A stretch of 64,000 bases of DNA. Source: Asterias rubens. Its lineage: Eukaryota > Echinodermata > Asteroidea > Forcipulatida > Asteriidae. The DNA is taken from contig NC_047083.1 in the NCBI RefSeq assembly GCF_902459465.1, forward strand, positions 994,501-1,058,500, given 5' to 3'. Of this stretch, positions 33,205-45,057 are shown piece after piece. The notes beneath the pieces are model-generated. The model had not been told where the DNA came from. It saw only the letters and a list, made by a program, of their open reading frames with translations, and did not search any database. Within the stretch, counting starts at the first letter, position 1; each line of letters begins with the position of its first letter. The position numbers and the translations under genes were made by a program.

Positions 33205-34740
33205 CAGGGGTTGGATTTATGCAATTCTCCTGAAAATATTGCTAAGATTTGCACTTTTTTTCCCCCATAAAAACTTGACGATTTAGCTTAAACGTTCTAC
33301 TTGTAAGTATATGCAATGAGGTATCAAAACCCTATTGCACAGCAAATCAGATATTTATTTAATAGCCGGAAAAACCTATAAAATACATGTACCGCAACTC
33401 TCCTGAAAATATTGCTATGTGATTTGCACTTTTTTTTCCCCCCATAAAAACTTGACGATTTAGCTTAAACGTTCTACTTGTAAGTTTATGCAATGAGGTA
33501 TCAAAACCCTATTGCACAGAAAATCAGATATTTATTTAATAGCGGGAAAAACCTATAAAATACATGTACAGCAACTCTCCTGAAAATATTGCTATGTGAT
33601 TCGCACTTTTTGTGAAAATATTGCTATGTGATTTGCACTTTTTTTTTTCCCCCATAAAAACTTGACGGCTAAGCTTAAAGGCAGTGGACACTATTGGTAA
33701 TCGTCAAAATCCAGTCTTCTCATTTGGTGTATCTCAACATGTACATAAAATAACAAACCTGTGAAAATTTGAGCTCAATTGGTCGTCGGAGTTGCGAGAT
33801 AACTATGAAAGAAAAAACACCCTTGTCACACGAAGTTGTGTACTTTCAGATGCTTGATTTCGAGACCTCAAGTTCTCAACTTGAGGTCTCGAAATCAAAT
33901 TCCTTCTTTATTGAAAACTACATCACTTCAGAGGGAGCCTTTTCTCACAAGGTTTTATACTATTAACCTCTCCCTATTACTACTTACAAATTAAGGGTTT
34001 ATGCTAATAATTATTTTGAGAAGTTACCAATAGTGTCCACTGCCTTTAAACGTTTTACTTGTAAACATTTATTACAGGGAATCATGTATTGGCCCAAAAC
34101 TTTACGTATGCAATGACGTATCAAAACTCTTTACATAGCAAATCAGACATTTATTTATCAGCCGGAAAAGCCTATACAAAACATATAACTCTCCTGTGAT
34201 TTTCACTTTTTTCCCCATGAAAACTTGACGGCTAAGCTTTTACGTTCTACAGGTAAAAAGTATAGGGGGGCCTGTAATAGGGATTCATGTATTGTCCAAA
34301 AACTTTTTTATATGCAATGAGGTATTAAAACATTTTTTTAACAGCCAATAAAACCTATAAAAAACGTGAAACTCTCCTGAAAGTATTGCTTTGTGATATT
34401 CACTTTTTTCCCCCATAAAAACTTAAGCTGAAACTTCTACAGGCAAATACATTATATTCTTGATTCAAAATTAGTAGGGATGCATGATGTCGTGGCCAGA
34501 AACTTTGTGCAATATGTCTCTTAATTGAGTTAGGTCACAGGTTTTAGGCGCAGCCCCTGCAAGTGGTGGTGGGCTTGCACCTATAGCCTCATTTTGGGTA
34601 AGAATTATCATGCATGAATATTAAGAGAAGCGTATAAGGAATCAACACCTTTTATTCGTAAGTCGGATTTTCTAAAAACCATCAAACTTCATTTTTAATA
34701 GCCGGAAAAGCCTATAAAAACTTATGTACCTTGTCCACTT
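33205..34740. repeat. Satellite-like tandem array, about 175-bp unit
   Basis: At least four imperfect units, each with CTCCTGAAAATATTGCTATG, a T-run plus CCCCCATAAAAACTTGACG, GCTTAAACGTTCTAC, ATGCAATGAGGTATCAAAAC and ATAGCCGGAAAAACCTATA. CTCCTG starts at 33227, 33400 and 33577 (spacing 173 and 177 bp), and degenerate units continue to about 34740. One unit is split by the T-family MITE at 33679-34045. Confidence 0.75.
33679..34045. mobile_element. TTAA-flanked MITE (family T), copy 4, with internal empty-site proof
   Basis: 367 bp, ends AGGCAGTGGACACTATTGG and CCAATAGTGTCCACTGCCT, TTAA at 33675-33678 and 34046-34049. Neighbouring satellite units read TTTAGCTTAAACGTTCTACTT. Here the same sequence is GCTTAA-element-TTAAACGTTTTACTT, so a single TTAA was duplicated. 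Confidence 0.9.
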
Positions 34741-35024
34741 TTTTTTTTTTCTAATGACTAATACTTGACTTCTTGACTCTACATTCTAGATCTGTCAACT
34801 AAATTGCTGGTATTCATAAAAAAATCATAAAAACAGCTGAAAACCCATTGCTGCAATTTGACAACCTTACATTGGACTCAAGGGCTTGTCAGCTGAGCTG
34901 TGTATGCAAACAAACACTGCAGTGACTTGGTCAAGTCTATGTTTTTTTCATGGATGTAATATGGTGCTTTATATTTCTATTGGTCTAAATGTGATTGATA
35001 GACAGCTGGAGGGAGGGCTCTGAC
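34741..35024. other. FAR upstream region
   Basis: About 280 bp between the satellite and the TATA box; AT-rich, no motif that I can assign with confidence. Confidence 0.4.
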
Positions 35025-35030
35025 TATAAA
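35025..35030 (+). promoter_or_regulatory. TATA box of FAR (candidate)
   Basis: TATAAA in CTATAAAACC, followed about 30 bp later by the presumed start of the leader exon. The position relative to a good 5' donor at 35607 supports it; the start site itself is inferred. Confidence 0.5.
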
Positions 35031-35054
35031 ACCCGAACCTAGGAAGCAAGGGTC

Positions 35055-35606
35055 TTTAAACCAGTTTGTCTAGCCGCTTGGGGGTACGCCATTGTTCTAG
35101 CTTGGTACGGATCACTTGACCGATATTGAAATAGTTACGACACAACGTTTCAAAAGTATGATGAGGTGATTGTGTTGCAAGGCTGTTTGTAGACACAGCT
35201 AGTGAATTCATATGTGAGGTGATTGTGTACGGTTTTTCGCGAGAGAGACTTTGGTGGTGTTAACTTGACTTTTCGTCAACGGGATTTTGTTATCGTCGGA
35301 AGAACTTGATCATCAGTAAACAATTTTCAACAGAACGGTGAAGTTGCCTTTTGGTCCGTTGATGAAGCTTGTAAAGTATCAATAGACTTGACTTGGTCAT
35401 CATCCTAGAAAGTCTAGTAGTCGTCTGATCAATTTCTATCAACGAACTGTTTTGCGAGCAAGGTACAACTTTGCTTGAACTTTCTTTCTGAACTTTGTGG
35501 AGACAGTTCTTTGAGAATAATGCCTGCATTTGCTGAGGGAGATGGTTCGGTTGGGAGTAAAGACGTTTCCGTGCGAAAAAAGGAGATTAATAGCAGTTGG
35601 GACATG
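35055..35606 (+). other. FAR leader exon 1 (predicted), with in-frame upstream ATG
   Basis: Ends at GGACATG|GTAAGT (GT 35607-35608). An open frame from ATG 35520 (MPAFAEGDG...) runs through the end of this exon and, after splicing to 35971, continues in frame into [10 protein letters not shown] product with 29 extra N-terminal residues is therefore possible. Family members start close to the second ATG, so I treat this mostly as 5' UTR. Confidence 0.5.
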
Positions 35607-35765
35607 GTAAGTGGTGCTACGAGCAGCTGTGAAGTTTTGTTGCGTGAGTTTGGTTGGGAAATTATGAGAGGATCTCGGACCATTTCACACCAAACCAATC
35701 TTCAGAATATAAGGCAATGACTTTGGGGGTATGGAGGCAATCACCTTTATTGCCTCCAAGAAGTA

Positions 35766-35919
35766 TTGGTGCTCTATTTTACAAAGCAATAAAATCTGTC
35801 GTAAGACAAATTTTCAGTATCACCATATAGTGAATTGTATTGTGACATCACACTTTACTAAGCAACTATGATTGATTAGCAGTTAAGATCAATCTTAGCT
35901 CTTTGTGAAACCGACCCCA
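35766..35919. mobile_element. MITE (TTTACAAAGC / GCTCTTTGTGAAA ends), FAR intron 1
   Basis: Shares ATTTTACAAAGCAATAAAAT, GACAAATTTTCAGTATCACC and GTGACATCACACTTTACT with a better copy at 49706-49853. It lies just upstream of coding exon 2. Confidence 0.6.
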
Positions 35920-35970
35920 GGCCTAAGTTGAATTTTATGCTTAAATTTCTTTTTATTCCAATTTTTACAG

Positions 35971-38900
35971 ATGGCAAATAACAACACAATGCCCTCCATT
36001 GCGGAGTTCTTTGCTGACAAGTCCATCTTCGTCACGGGAGCTACCGGTTTTATCGGGAAAGTCTTGGTTGAGAAGCTTCTTAGATCTTGCCCAGCGGTGA
36101 AAGAAATCTTCCTCCTGGTCCGGCCGAAGGCGGGGCAGGCTGCTAAATCAAGAATTGAAGATATCACTTCTTGCAAGGTAAGAAAGTAAACTAGCACATT
36201 CATTTTTTTTCAAGAATCAATATTTTCGGTTTGAACAAAGGAAAGTTGAGTGGAACGGGACTTGAACCACGACCTCCTATTGACGCTGGCAAAGAAAGAC
36301 AAAACAAATCAAAATTGATACAAGTTTTTGTACACATCCCTTGGGTTGCGGATAAAACCACATTTGATATTAATGTAGAATAATTGAGTGTAGAATTTAA
36401 GGATCGTGTATGTATTCACTGCTTGGAGGATGTTGAAGGGGAAGTTAATTTCACTTGTTTTTGCTAATGTTTACTGTATTAAAGGCTGTGGACACTATTG
36501 GTAATTACTCAAAATAATTATTAGCATAAAACCTTTCTTGGTAACGAGTAATGGGGAGAGGTTGATAGTATAAAACATTGTGAGAAACAGCTCCCTCTGA
36601 AAAGATGTAGTTTTCAATAAAGACGTAATTTTCACGAAGATTTAGAACTTTAGGTCTTGATTTAGAACTTGAAGACTTAAAATCAAGCATCTGAAAGCAC
36701 ACAACTTCGTGTGACAAGGGTTTTTTTTCTTTCATTATTTCTCGCAACTTCGATGACCGATTGAGCTCAAATTTTCACAGGTTTGTTATTTTATGCATAT
36801 GTTGAGATACACCAACTGTGAAGACTAGTCTTTGAGAATTACCAGTAGTGTTCAGTGGCTTTAAGAAAGAAATTGTATGATACCATGGGTCAAAGTTACA
36901 CAGATTTTAGTATGCTAACGGAGAATGACATTACATGATTTGTGTTGCGAAGTACATATTTTCTGCTTTTAAGTTAAATGAAAGCCAAACATAAATTAAT
37001 ATTTGTTCTTGCTAACCTTTCCTTCTTTGTTGTGTTATAAATTTAATTTTTGTTATTGTTGTACATGTAACCATTCCCCAGGAAGAAAAAAATTGAGACA
37101 ATACAAATTTGATTTATTTTGATTGTGTAATTTTTCAGATGTTCGACAAATTGAAAAATGAACAGCCGGACAGCTTGAAAAAGCTGGTGGTTGTAGAGGG
37201 CGACATTCAGGAGCCGAATCTCGGTATTTCAGAGGAGGATACTGCAAGACTTCATAATGAAGTATCTGTCGTATATCACAGCGCCGCAACCGTCAAATTT
37301 GATGAAAAACTAAGGTGAGTTTTAGTCCGATTTTTGGCTGATTTGACCCAAAAATTAGATTGCAAAATAGAAATTTTTTAAAGACACTGGACACTATTGG
37401 TAATTGTTAAAGACCAGTCTTCTCACTTAATGTATCTCAACATATGCATAAAATAACCAACCTGTGAAAATTTCAGCTCAATTGGTCGTTGATGTTGCGA
37501 GATAACTATGGAAGAATAAAATACCCTCATCACACAAAGTTGTGTGCTTTCAGATGCTTGATTTCGAGACCTCAAGTTCTAAATCTTCGTGGAAAATTAC
37601 ATCTTTATTGAAAACTATGTCTTTTCAGAGGGAGCCGTTTCTCACAATGTTTTATACCATCAACTTCTCCCCATTACTCGTTACCAAGTAAGGTTTTATG
37701 CTAATAATTATTTTGAGTAATTACCAATAGTGTCCACTGCCATTAACTAATGAAAGATATTTAAGCTTTCATTGACCTGTCAAAACTTGCAGTTCTTTTA
37801 ATCTACACTCAAAAACCAAACAACATTCTTTATCCTGATGCAAGTTTAACATCTTGTAATTGATGTCTGGGATTTTTATGTTTTTGGGTTTTTTTTTTTT
37901 TTGGGGGGGGGGGGTTGTTTCTCACTTCAGTCTACCGTGCACCCAACAACCCTGAAAGACAAGACGTAACCTCGAAAAAGTTATTTCCCAAAATGAGCCT
38001 ATCAATGTTTGGCTTCTAGATTAGGATAAAATTATTGATTGTCAGTCCTATATTTAGAAGCCGGGTAACATTAAACAAATTTGGTTATCAGTGGTTTTTT
38101 TACTTTAATCTATGGGATTAAAAACAATATCTCAAATAGTTATCTCATAAAGCCATCACCGCTGCTTAACTGATGACTATGTACAGGCGTGTGAGCTTCC
38201 TTTTTGAAAGGGCAAGGGCACCAAGGCATTTTTTCCTTGGTAAAGGGCACCCTATAAGGAAAGTTTAAATTTCTACTGTAGCATTTCAAGGGCACCAAGG
38301 CAAGGACCAGGGGGCATGGAGGCAATCGTCTTCGTTGCCTCGTTGAAGTATCAAGCCTGTATGTATCTTGTTTAGTTGAGTTGCTCAAAAGCTTCTAAAG
38401 TTTTGTTTTTTGAAATGTTTCTGTAAAAGGTTGTTCTTAAGCAGCTGTAAATTAGGCAGGGATTTTAAACTTTAATTCCAGATTCTCCTTTAACCCCCCC
38501 CCCTGCACAAGAGCCATAATAACATATTTGTAACCAATTGCCTGTTGTTCAAATGATCATCATAAACAGTTGTTCCGATTTTTAGTTTACTTGTTGTAGA
38601 AGTCGAGAGGAAAAAATTGACTCTTAGTTCTGTTTTGGAAGTTCAACTTTTTGCTTAATAGAGTTTTCTGCTTTCTCTTTACAGCCTTGCTTTGAAATTG
38701 AACGTTGGTTCTGTTCAGAAGATGGTTGCGCTTTGTCACGGCATGAAGAAACTTGAGGTAGCTATTTCCAAGTTTTATTTCTGTAATCCTTGAGTGATTT
38801 CTCCCCTTTTAGGTTTACCCTTCTACTCAAGGATTCACTTTAGAATTCACTTTAGAATTCACGACTGAATCTTTTCGATTTAACTCTTTCTTTTTGTATA

Positions 38901-41900
38901 CTAAAAGTCACTCGTGGTAAGACTACAAGAGAAAAATCTCCAGAAGACGATCAGAGCATACTGATCGAAACGTCGAGTTGAAACCAACAATTCTTTTCAG
39001 AACCACCCCAACTCATTAGAGATAGTCATTACATGATGTTACCGCAAACCTTTCTATATGGTATTTCCACCATGCAAAGTTTCAAATCCTACTTAAGAGA
39101 AAAAATTGGTGCACTAAAGAATTCATGGCTTGAACTTTTCTATTTTTGCCCTCATTCTGTTTTTGCTTAGGCCACTATTGGTAAAAGCCACTACAAGAAA
39201 AAACATCTTTGGTTAATAATTACATTAAGCTTTTTTTTTTAGCTTCAAATTTGCATCTTGAAGAGTTCCTTATTTTGCTTTTTGAGGCACCTGTGTACTC
39301 CTAGGCGAAGATAAGCAATTAATGCTGTATCTTGCCCAAAGGAAGAAGCATATTAGACCTTTATCATGATGCGACCATCTTGATTTTTTCCCATTCAAAT
39401 CAGTGTAACCAAACCAAGGTTGGAAGGAGAAAACGTCTGGTTCCTTTTTGTACAATGAATGTTGCATCATTTATAATGCTATAGGATACAAGAAACACGA
39501 CAAGATGGTGGCCGGGTGATAAATATCTATTGCCAAGATTCAAACCCAAACACACTCCTTTGTCTCAATAAACTTAAACCAAATGTTTGTGATGTTTGGG
39601 CTCAAGAGTTGCCGATACTATGTCAATGACTTGTCAGGGGAAATGGGCTTGAGTTTTTTCTTCTTATAATCCTTTCTGTTTTTTTGATAAACTAAAGGTT
39701 TTGGTCCATGTGTCCACGGCCTACGCAAACTGTGACCGAAAGCACATAGAAGAGGTAGTCTACCCACCACCTATGGACCCCTATAAACTCATGAACACAA
39801 CTGAGTAAGTAACCATGGCAACTTTTCTTCTTCTCATTTTGTCTCAGAAGGAAGAATGTAAGACCCAACCTTATCATTGTTTGAGTTTACATTTTTCTTC
39901 TAATTTTTTTTCTTCCAGATGGATGAGTGAAGAAATGATCACATCTATTACAACTAAGATCATAGGGAACCGACCCAACACGTACACCTTCACCAAGGCA
40001 CTAGCTGAGTATGTCTTGATGCAAGAAGGTGAGGGCCTACCCTTCTGCATCGTCAGACCGTCCATCGTCGGAGCTGCCTGGAAAGAACCACTGCCGGTAA
40101 AGAAATATTATTCAACCTAAAATGTTTATTGGTCGCAAATTTTTCGACTAGCCTGCTCTAGTCAGCATCAGAAAAAATATTTTGTAAACGATTTTTGTTT
40201 GTGGGTTCGAATCCCATCCGAGTATAAGCCTGTGATATTTTTTCACAGGACTCGGGGAAAGTACTGGGTATACAGTGCTAACACACATCGGTGTATGGGT
40301 AAAAGCCAAAAATTACTTTAAATTTCTTTCTTTTTCGTCAATCAGGGATGGATAGACAACTTTAATGGACCAAGCGGTCTCTTCATTGCAGTGAGTATTT
40401 TATTATAAAATTCTGTTAAAAAAAAAATGAATTTAAATAAACTGGTTTTTTAAATGTTTTTCTATTTATAGTGTTGGAAATGTTAAATAAATTGTGAATG
40501 CATTAGATCTCAGAAAGTATTCATTTTCTGTACCAAAACAAACCATTTTTTGGGAACACCCTTTTCTTTATCATGGAAATTTGTTTTGATTGGATTTAAA
40601 AACTTTTTTATTCAAATGTTTTTCTATTTATATAAATGTTTGTAATGTTCACAATTGATTGTTGTAATCCATGGCTACTTATCATTGAATTTTGTATTGA
40701 ATGAATTTAAAAAAAAACTGTTTTAAAAAAATGTTGTTTTATTAATAATGTTTGATATGTTTATAATTGATTGTTATAATCCATGTCTGCATTTCTACTT
40801 CTATTTGAATTTCACTTCTTCTTAATATTCTCCTCTTTATGTGTTGTTTTCCTAAAATCTTTATTGGATGATGTTATAACAACTGGTATTTTTAATTTGT
40901 ATTTCCTATTTTTAATTTTTTAATATTTAATAAATAACTTTCTTCTATCGAAGACTGGCCTAATTTTTACTTCTATTTTAATTCTACTTTTTCTAGGGTT
41001 TTACCTGCATGTGTTATCACATAATTATTGGCCTTAAAGGGGGTCAGATTGTAGTTCATATTCCTGTATTTAACTTTTTACTACAACAAAACAAAATTTA
41101 AGTAGCTTTTGCAAATTGCTTACCATCCAGGACATACAGTATAAGTGCAAAAACTAGGTAATGGTCTGACGTTGTCGACCATAGCAGGCTTAAAAATTGT
41201 AGTCTTTGAGAAAGACCAGGGTCAAAATGAAGGCCCATCAACTGTTTGTTGGTATTTATTAACTAATTAATTAACTATTTATTTATATATTTTTATGGGA
41301 ACACCTTTTTCTTAATCATTGAAATATGTATTGAATGAGTTTAAAAAACAAACTGTTTAATTCTAATGTTTTTCAATTTATAATGTTTGGAAATGATCAT
41401 GTCTTTTTGAGGTTTTAATTTTCTTTTTCACTTCTCCCTCTCCCCCCCCCCCCCCCTTCCCCGCCACACCCCTAGACTGGGATTGGAATGCTCCGATCCA
41501 TGTTAGGTAACATAGACGGTCTTGCGGACATCTCCCCAGTAGATTACGTCTGCAACCTGCTTATCGCTGCGTCTTGGCATACAGGAGTACACAGGTATGA
41601 ACCATCATTTGCCCCGTGAGGGCGCTCTTTTATTCGTTTGATACATTGATGACTAGCTCAACCCACAGCACACACAGCAACTGCTCTGGAAGCTTCCGAT
41701 ACACATTTACATTTTCCTTGATTTCGAGACATCAAATTCTAAATCTGAGGCCTCAAAATCAAATTCGTGTAAAATTACTTCTCTCTCGAAAACTACATTT
41801 ACTTTAGAGGGAGCCGTTTCTCGCAATGTTTTGTACTATCAACAGCTCTCCATTACTTGTAGCCAAGTAAATTTTTATGCCTAAAATTATTTTGAGTAAT

Positions 41901-44666
41901 TACCAATAGTGTCTACTGCCTTTAATGCCATTTTGAGCTTTTATAGTCACAATTGCATGTATAGTTCTACATATTTATACTGTAAGCCATGTTTAATAAT
42001 GTCCATCTAATGTCCTCTTATATTGTGAAATTAATAAATGAAATGAAATCTATGCTAACTCTGCTCATTCATTGTTACCTTTATCCAATTAGACCAGCTT
42101 CACCTCCGATCTACAACTGCGTAACGAGTACAACCAACCCCTCAAGATGGAACGTCGTAGGTGAGATTATCCTCTTGTTGTGTTTCTTCTCTTTTTTTTG
42201 GATTCATTTACCCTGACTGTTGCTAGTTTCAAGCAGGGTGTACAGTCAGTCCAGCACGCTAGGTCAGCCTGAGCTGTTTTTGGCCGCACTCTGTGTTCCC
42301 TCCTGCACTGTATATATTCACACCCTCGCATGCACACAACAACCTCGGTGCCGATACACCAGACGTTGGACTGTACTTTTATGGAAGAAGAAGAAGAAGA
42401 AGAAATAAATGGTCCTATTTTCGGAGAGGTGTAGGGACAGTTTTCAAGATTCTTGGACGTTTGGAAACTTCCATCGGTGTAGGGGTGTTTTTATTTGGAG
42501 TGAGAATAACTCAACAAGCCTTGGGACTTCCCAAAGCAGACTGAGCAGAGGATAAAAGTTCAAGAGTCGCTGAATAATATCCCCTTTACTGTAAAAAGCT
42601 TTGAGGCTTCTAAGTATTTGTGTGTGTATTTTTCTAATATTTAGTATTTTGTATTGGATAGTATGGGAGTTTACTTAGTGCACCTATAGAATAACATACT
42701 CTTTAGGAAATGACTCGATAAGTCTGTTGCCACCTAAATTTCCCGTAAAAGTATTAAAAAACCGCCCTACTGTTTGAAAAAAAATTGAAATAATTGTATA
42801 AAAACGTGTTAAGTTTGAGTTGTAGTAAAAGATGAGAAAAATAAGATCTTCAAACTTACCATGAGTTGTTGATTTTTCTCTTGCAGAGGATATTGCTGAA
42901 TACTACACAAAAACACCCCTTGAGATGACAGTGAGACGACCCAGTGCCTTCTTCACACAGAACCCGTAAGGATTATTCCATTCTCTACCACAGGGGACAC
43001 CAGATGTTCCCCTTCTTATAATCCTCACAGATAGCACTTGTAATTATCTTTTTTTGCTAGATAATCATAATTCAACCTTAAATTATAAACACATAAGATT
43101 TTACGATTCTTCCATTGAGCTGTCGTGCCTGCAGGAAGTCCAGGCTCTGGTGGCTCTTTTATAAACAAGTGATGTCATAGGTCACATCGTCTATATTCTG
43201 CTCGTCTTCAAGACCCTTTAAAGATTGTACTTGAAATTGGATTGGAGTATTTGAATTGTTTTCTTTTTGCAGATTCATCTACAATTACGCACAAACGGTC
43301 GGTGCGAAGATTCCAAGTTATTTCATTGACATGCTTCTTCAGCTGAAAGGAAAGAAGCCCAGGTAAGTTGAGGGCGCGCTTCAGTCTTTTATCATCATTA
43401 CAATTTTTATTTTTTATTTTGCGAGTTCGCCCCAAACTTGTCCAAAGTTTTTACTATGATTATGATTATGATAACATTTTGTTAAAAAAACAAAAGTTTT
43501 TAAAAATAATTGTCCATGACTTTTAAAAAGGGTTTATCTTCTTGTTTTGTAGGATGGTGAAAATGTGCAACAGAATCTACAAGAGTGTGGATACATTGAA
43601 GTATTTCACATTCAATCACTGGGAATGGAGTAATCACAATTTGGAAGCTTTGCAAGCTGTTATGTCAGAGGAGGACAAGAAGGTGAGGGATTAGGCGTAA
43701 TTGGGTTAAATGGTTGTGTGTAGAGTGGTTCTAGTGGGTTAAATTGGGTTGTCGTGGGTGTTTCAGGGATTCACCATTTGGAAGCTTTGCAAGCTGTTAT
43801 GTCAGAGGAGGACAAGAAGGTGAGGGATTAGGCGTAATTGGGTTAAATGGTTGTGTGTAGAGTGGTTCTAGTGGCTTAAATTGGGTTGTCGTGGGTGTTT
43901 CAGGGATTCACCATTTGGAAGCTATGCAAACTTTTTGTCAGAGGACAAGAAGGTGAGGGTTTAGGCTCAATTTGGTACACTTGGGATGTGGTTGTGTGTA
44001 GAGTGGTTCTAGTGGGTTAAATTGGGTTGTCATGGGTCTTTCAGGGTTTCACTATATGGAAGCTATGTAAGCTGTTATGATGTATTTTTTCAGTAGAAGA
44101 CAGTGAGGTGAAGGTATGGATTCAATTGGGTACAACTGGTTTGGGTGTGAGTTAGTTGAGTTGTAGATGGGTTAAAGTGGGCTTTAATAGGATTAATGAA
44201 GCATTCATTGTACTCTGTATCTCCTTCAACAGGTGTTTTACACCGATGTTCGTCCTCTAGACTGGCAGAGCTATATTGAGGCGTATTGCGTTGGGACAAA
44301 GCAGTACGTGCTCAAAGAAGACCTAAACTCCATACACATTGCAAGACGACACATCAGAATGTAAGAAAATCTTAATTATAGTCCTTTTACTTTTTAAGTT
44401 TTTAAATGTGTTCACAGATTTAAGTTATTAGGGTTGTAAAATAGTAGCTTTATTTTTTTTAAAGTTAAGATTATTCATTTTTATTTTAATGTGTGTTTTT
44501 CTTCAGGCTTCGCAATCTTCGTTGGATGTTCAACACCGTCTTGTTGGTCGTCTTCTGGCGAGTTCTCATCGCTCGATCACAAATTGCTCGTAACCTCTGG
44601 TATTTTGTCTTAAACCTCTTCTTCAAGTTCCTCCGGTATTGTCGCGCCACAAGCTCCACCCAATAG
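35971..44666 (+). CDS. FAR1: Fatty acyl-CoA reductase (FAR1/FAR2 orthologue), 13 coding exons
   Basis: NADPH-dependent reduction of long-chain acyl-CoA to fatty alcohol for ether lipids and waxes; in vertebrates a tail-anchored peroxisomal membrane enzyme. Coding exons: 35971-36177, 37139-37314, 38685-38757, 39698-39804, 39919-40096, 40346-40390, 41476-41594, 42093-42160, 42887-42965, 43273-43362, 43553-43682, 44233-44360, 44507-44666. All phases agree and give 519 aa (human FAR1 515). [10 protein letters not shown] (21-30) is the nucleotide-binding G-x2-G-x2-G. Y210-x3-K214 in TYTFTK is the catalytic pair. IVRPSIVGA and [14 protein letters not shown] match the family closely. The last exon encodes hydrophobic segments ([21 protein letters not shown]) for membrane anchoring. 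As an invertebrate single gene it is pro-orthologous to both FAR1 and FAR2. Exon 12 has partial tandem copies in the next intron. Confidence 0.95.
36483..36860. mobile_element. TTAA-flanked MITE (family T), complete copy 5
   Basis: FAR intron. Left end AGGCTGTGGACACTATTGG, right end diverged (GTGTTCAGTGGCT); TTAA at 36479-36482 and 36861-36864. 378 bp, inverted relative to copies 2, 4 and 6. Confidence 0.8.
37382..37742. mobile_element. TTAA-flanked MITE (family T), complete copy 6
   Basis: FAR intron, 67 bp downstream of an exon donor. Ends AGACACTGGACACTATTGG and CCAATAGTGTCCACTGCCA; TTAA at 37378-37381 and 37743-37746; 361 bp. Confidence 0.85.
40190..40318 (+). mobile_element. tRNA-derived SINE, 5'-truncated, FAR intron
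   Basis: Starts at the B-box region GGGTTCGAATCCCATCCGAG and continues with CACAGGACTCGGGGAAAGTA and ACACACATCGGTGTATGG. It matches the minus-strand copy at 26515-26680. It ends about 30 bp before the acceptor of coding exon 7. Confidence 0.7.
41715..41921. mobile_element. Partial T-family MITE in FAR intron
   Basis: Right two-thirds only (TTGATTTCGAGAC... to CCAATAGTGTCTACTGCCT), TTAA at 41922-41925; the left end is missing. Confidence 0.65.
43641..44108 (+). repeat. Tandem copies of the 3' end of FAR exon 12 with its donor site, 137-bp period
   Basis: The exon segment TTGGAAGCTTTGCAAGCTG...GACAAGAAG|GTGAGG starts at 43641 and is repeated at 43778 and 43915 (137 bp apart), with a more diverged fourth copy near 44055. 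Each copy contains part of the exon, the donor and about 90 bp of intron, ending in GGTGTTTCAGGG, which resembles an acceptor. The copies lie between true exons 12 and 13. Confidence 0.85.
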
Positions 44667-44718
44667 AAAAATTGCCACGCCCTTTCAACATTTATATTTA
44701 CCCCCTCGCATGCTTTTG

Positions 44719-45057
44719 CGGTCAAGTGGTTGAACTACAGGACTTGAAATCACAAAGTTGTGGGTTTGAATCCAACCAAGCTCACGGCTGATTTCACACG
44801 GCGTCTTGTTACTAAATCAAAATTAATTGATTTGTGCAATTCACAATCGTAAATGTGAGACCAATGTTTGTATGGGAAAGTTGGGCTGTTGCCAGCTTGG
44901 TTTTTATACCCCCCTTGTGGGAGTTTGCCGAGTTCCCTTGATGGGAAGATCATCTTAACCAATGTTTGTATGTGAGATATTGGGTTTTGCCAGCTTGGCG
45001 TTTATATCCCCTTGTGGGACTTTTGCCAAGGTCACGGGTTGGGTAGATCATCTCAAC
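44719..45057 (+). mobile_element. SINE-like repeat with tRNA-like head, plus duplicated body
   Basis: The head AAGTGGTTGAACTACAGGAC ... GTGGGTTTGAATCC resembles A- and B-boxes. The body includes ACCAATGTTTGTATG, TTGCCAGCTTGG and CCCTTGTGGGAGTTTGCC. The body section is repeated at about 44958-45057. A full-length relative is at 46941-47197 (B-box GGGTTCGAATCC). Confidence 0.65.

Noticed and set aside
42380-42404. GAA repeat in a FAR intron as a candidate regulatory tract
   Set aside because: Ordinary short microsatellite without further support.
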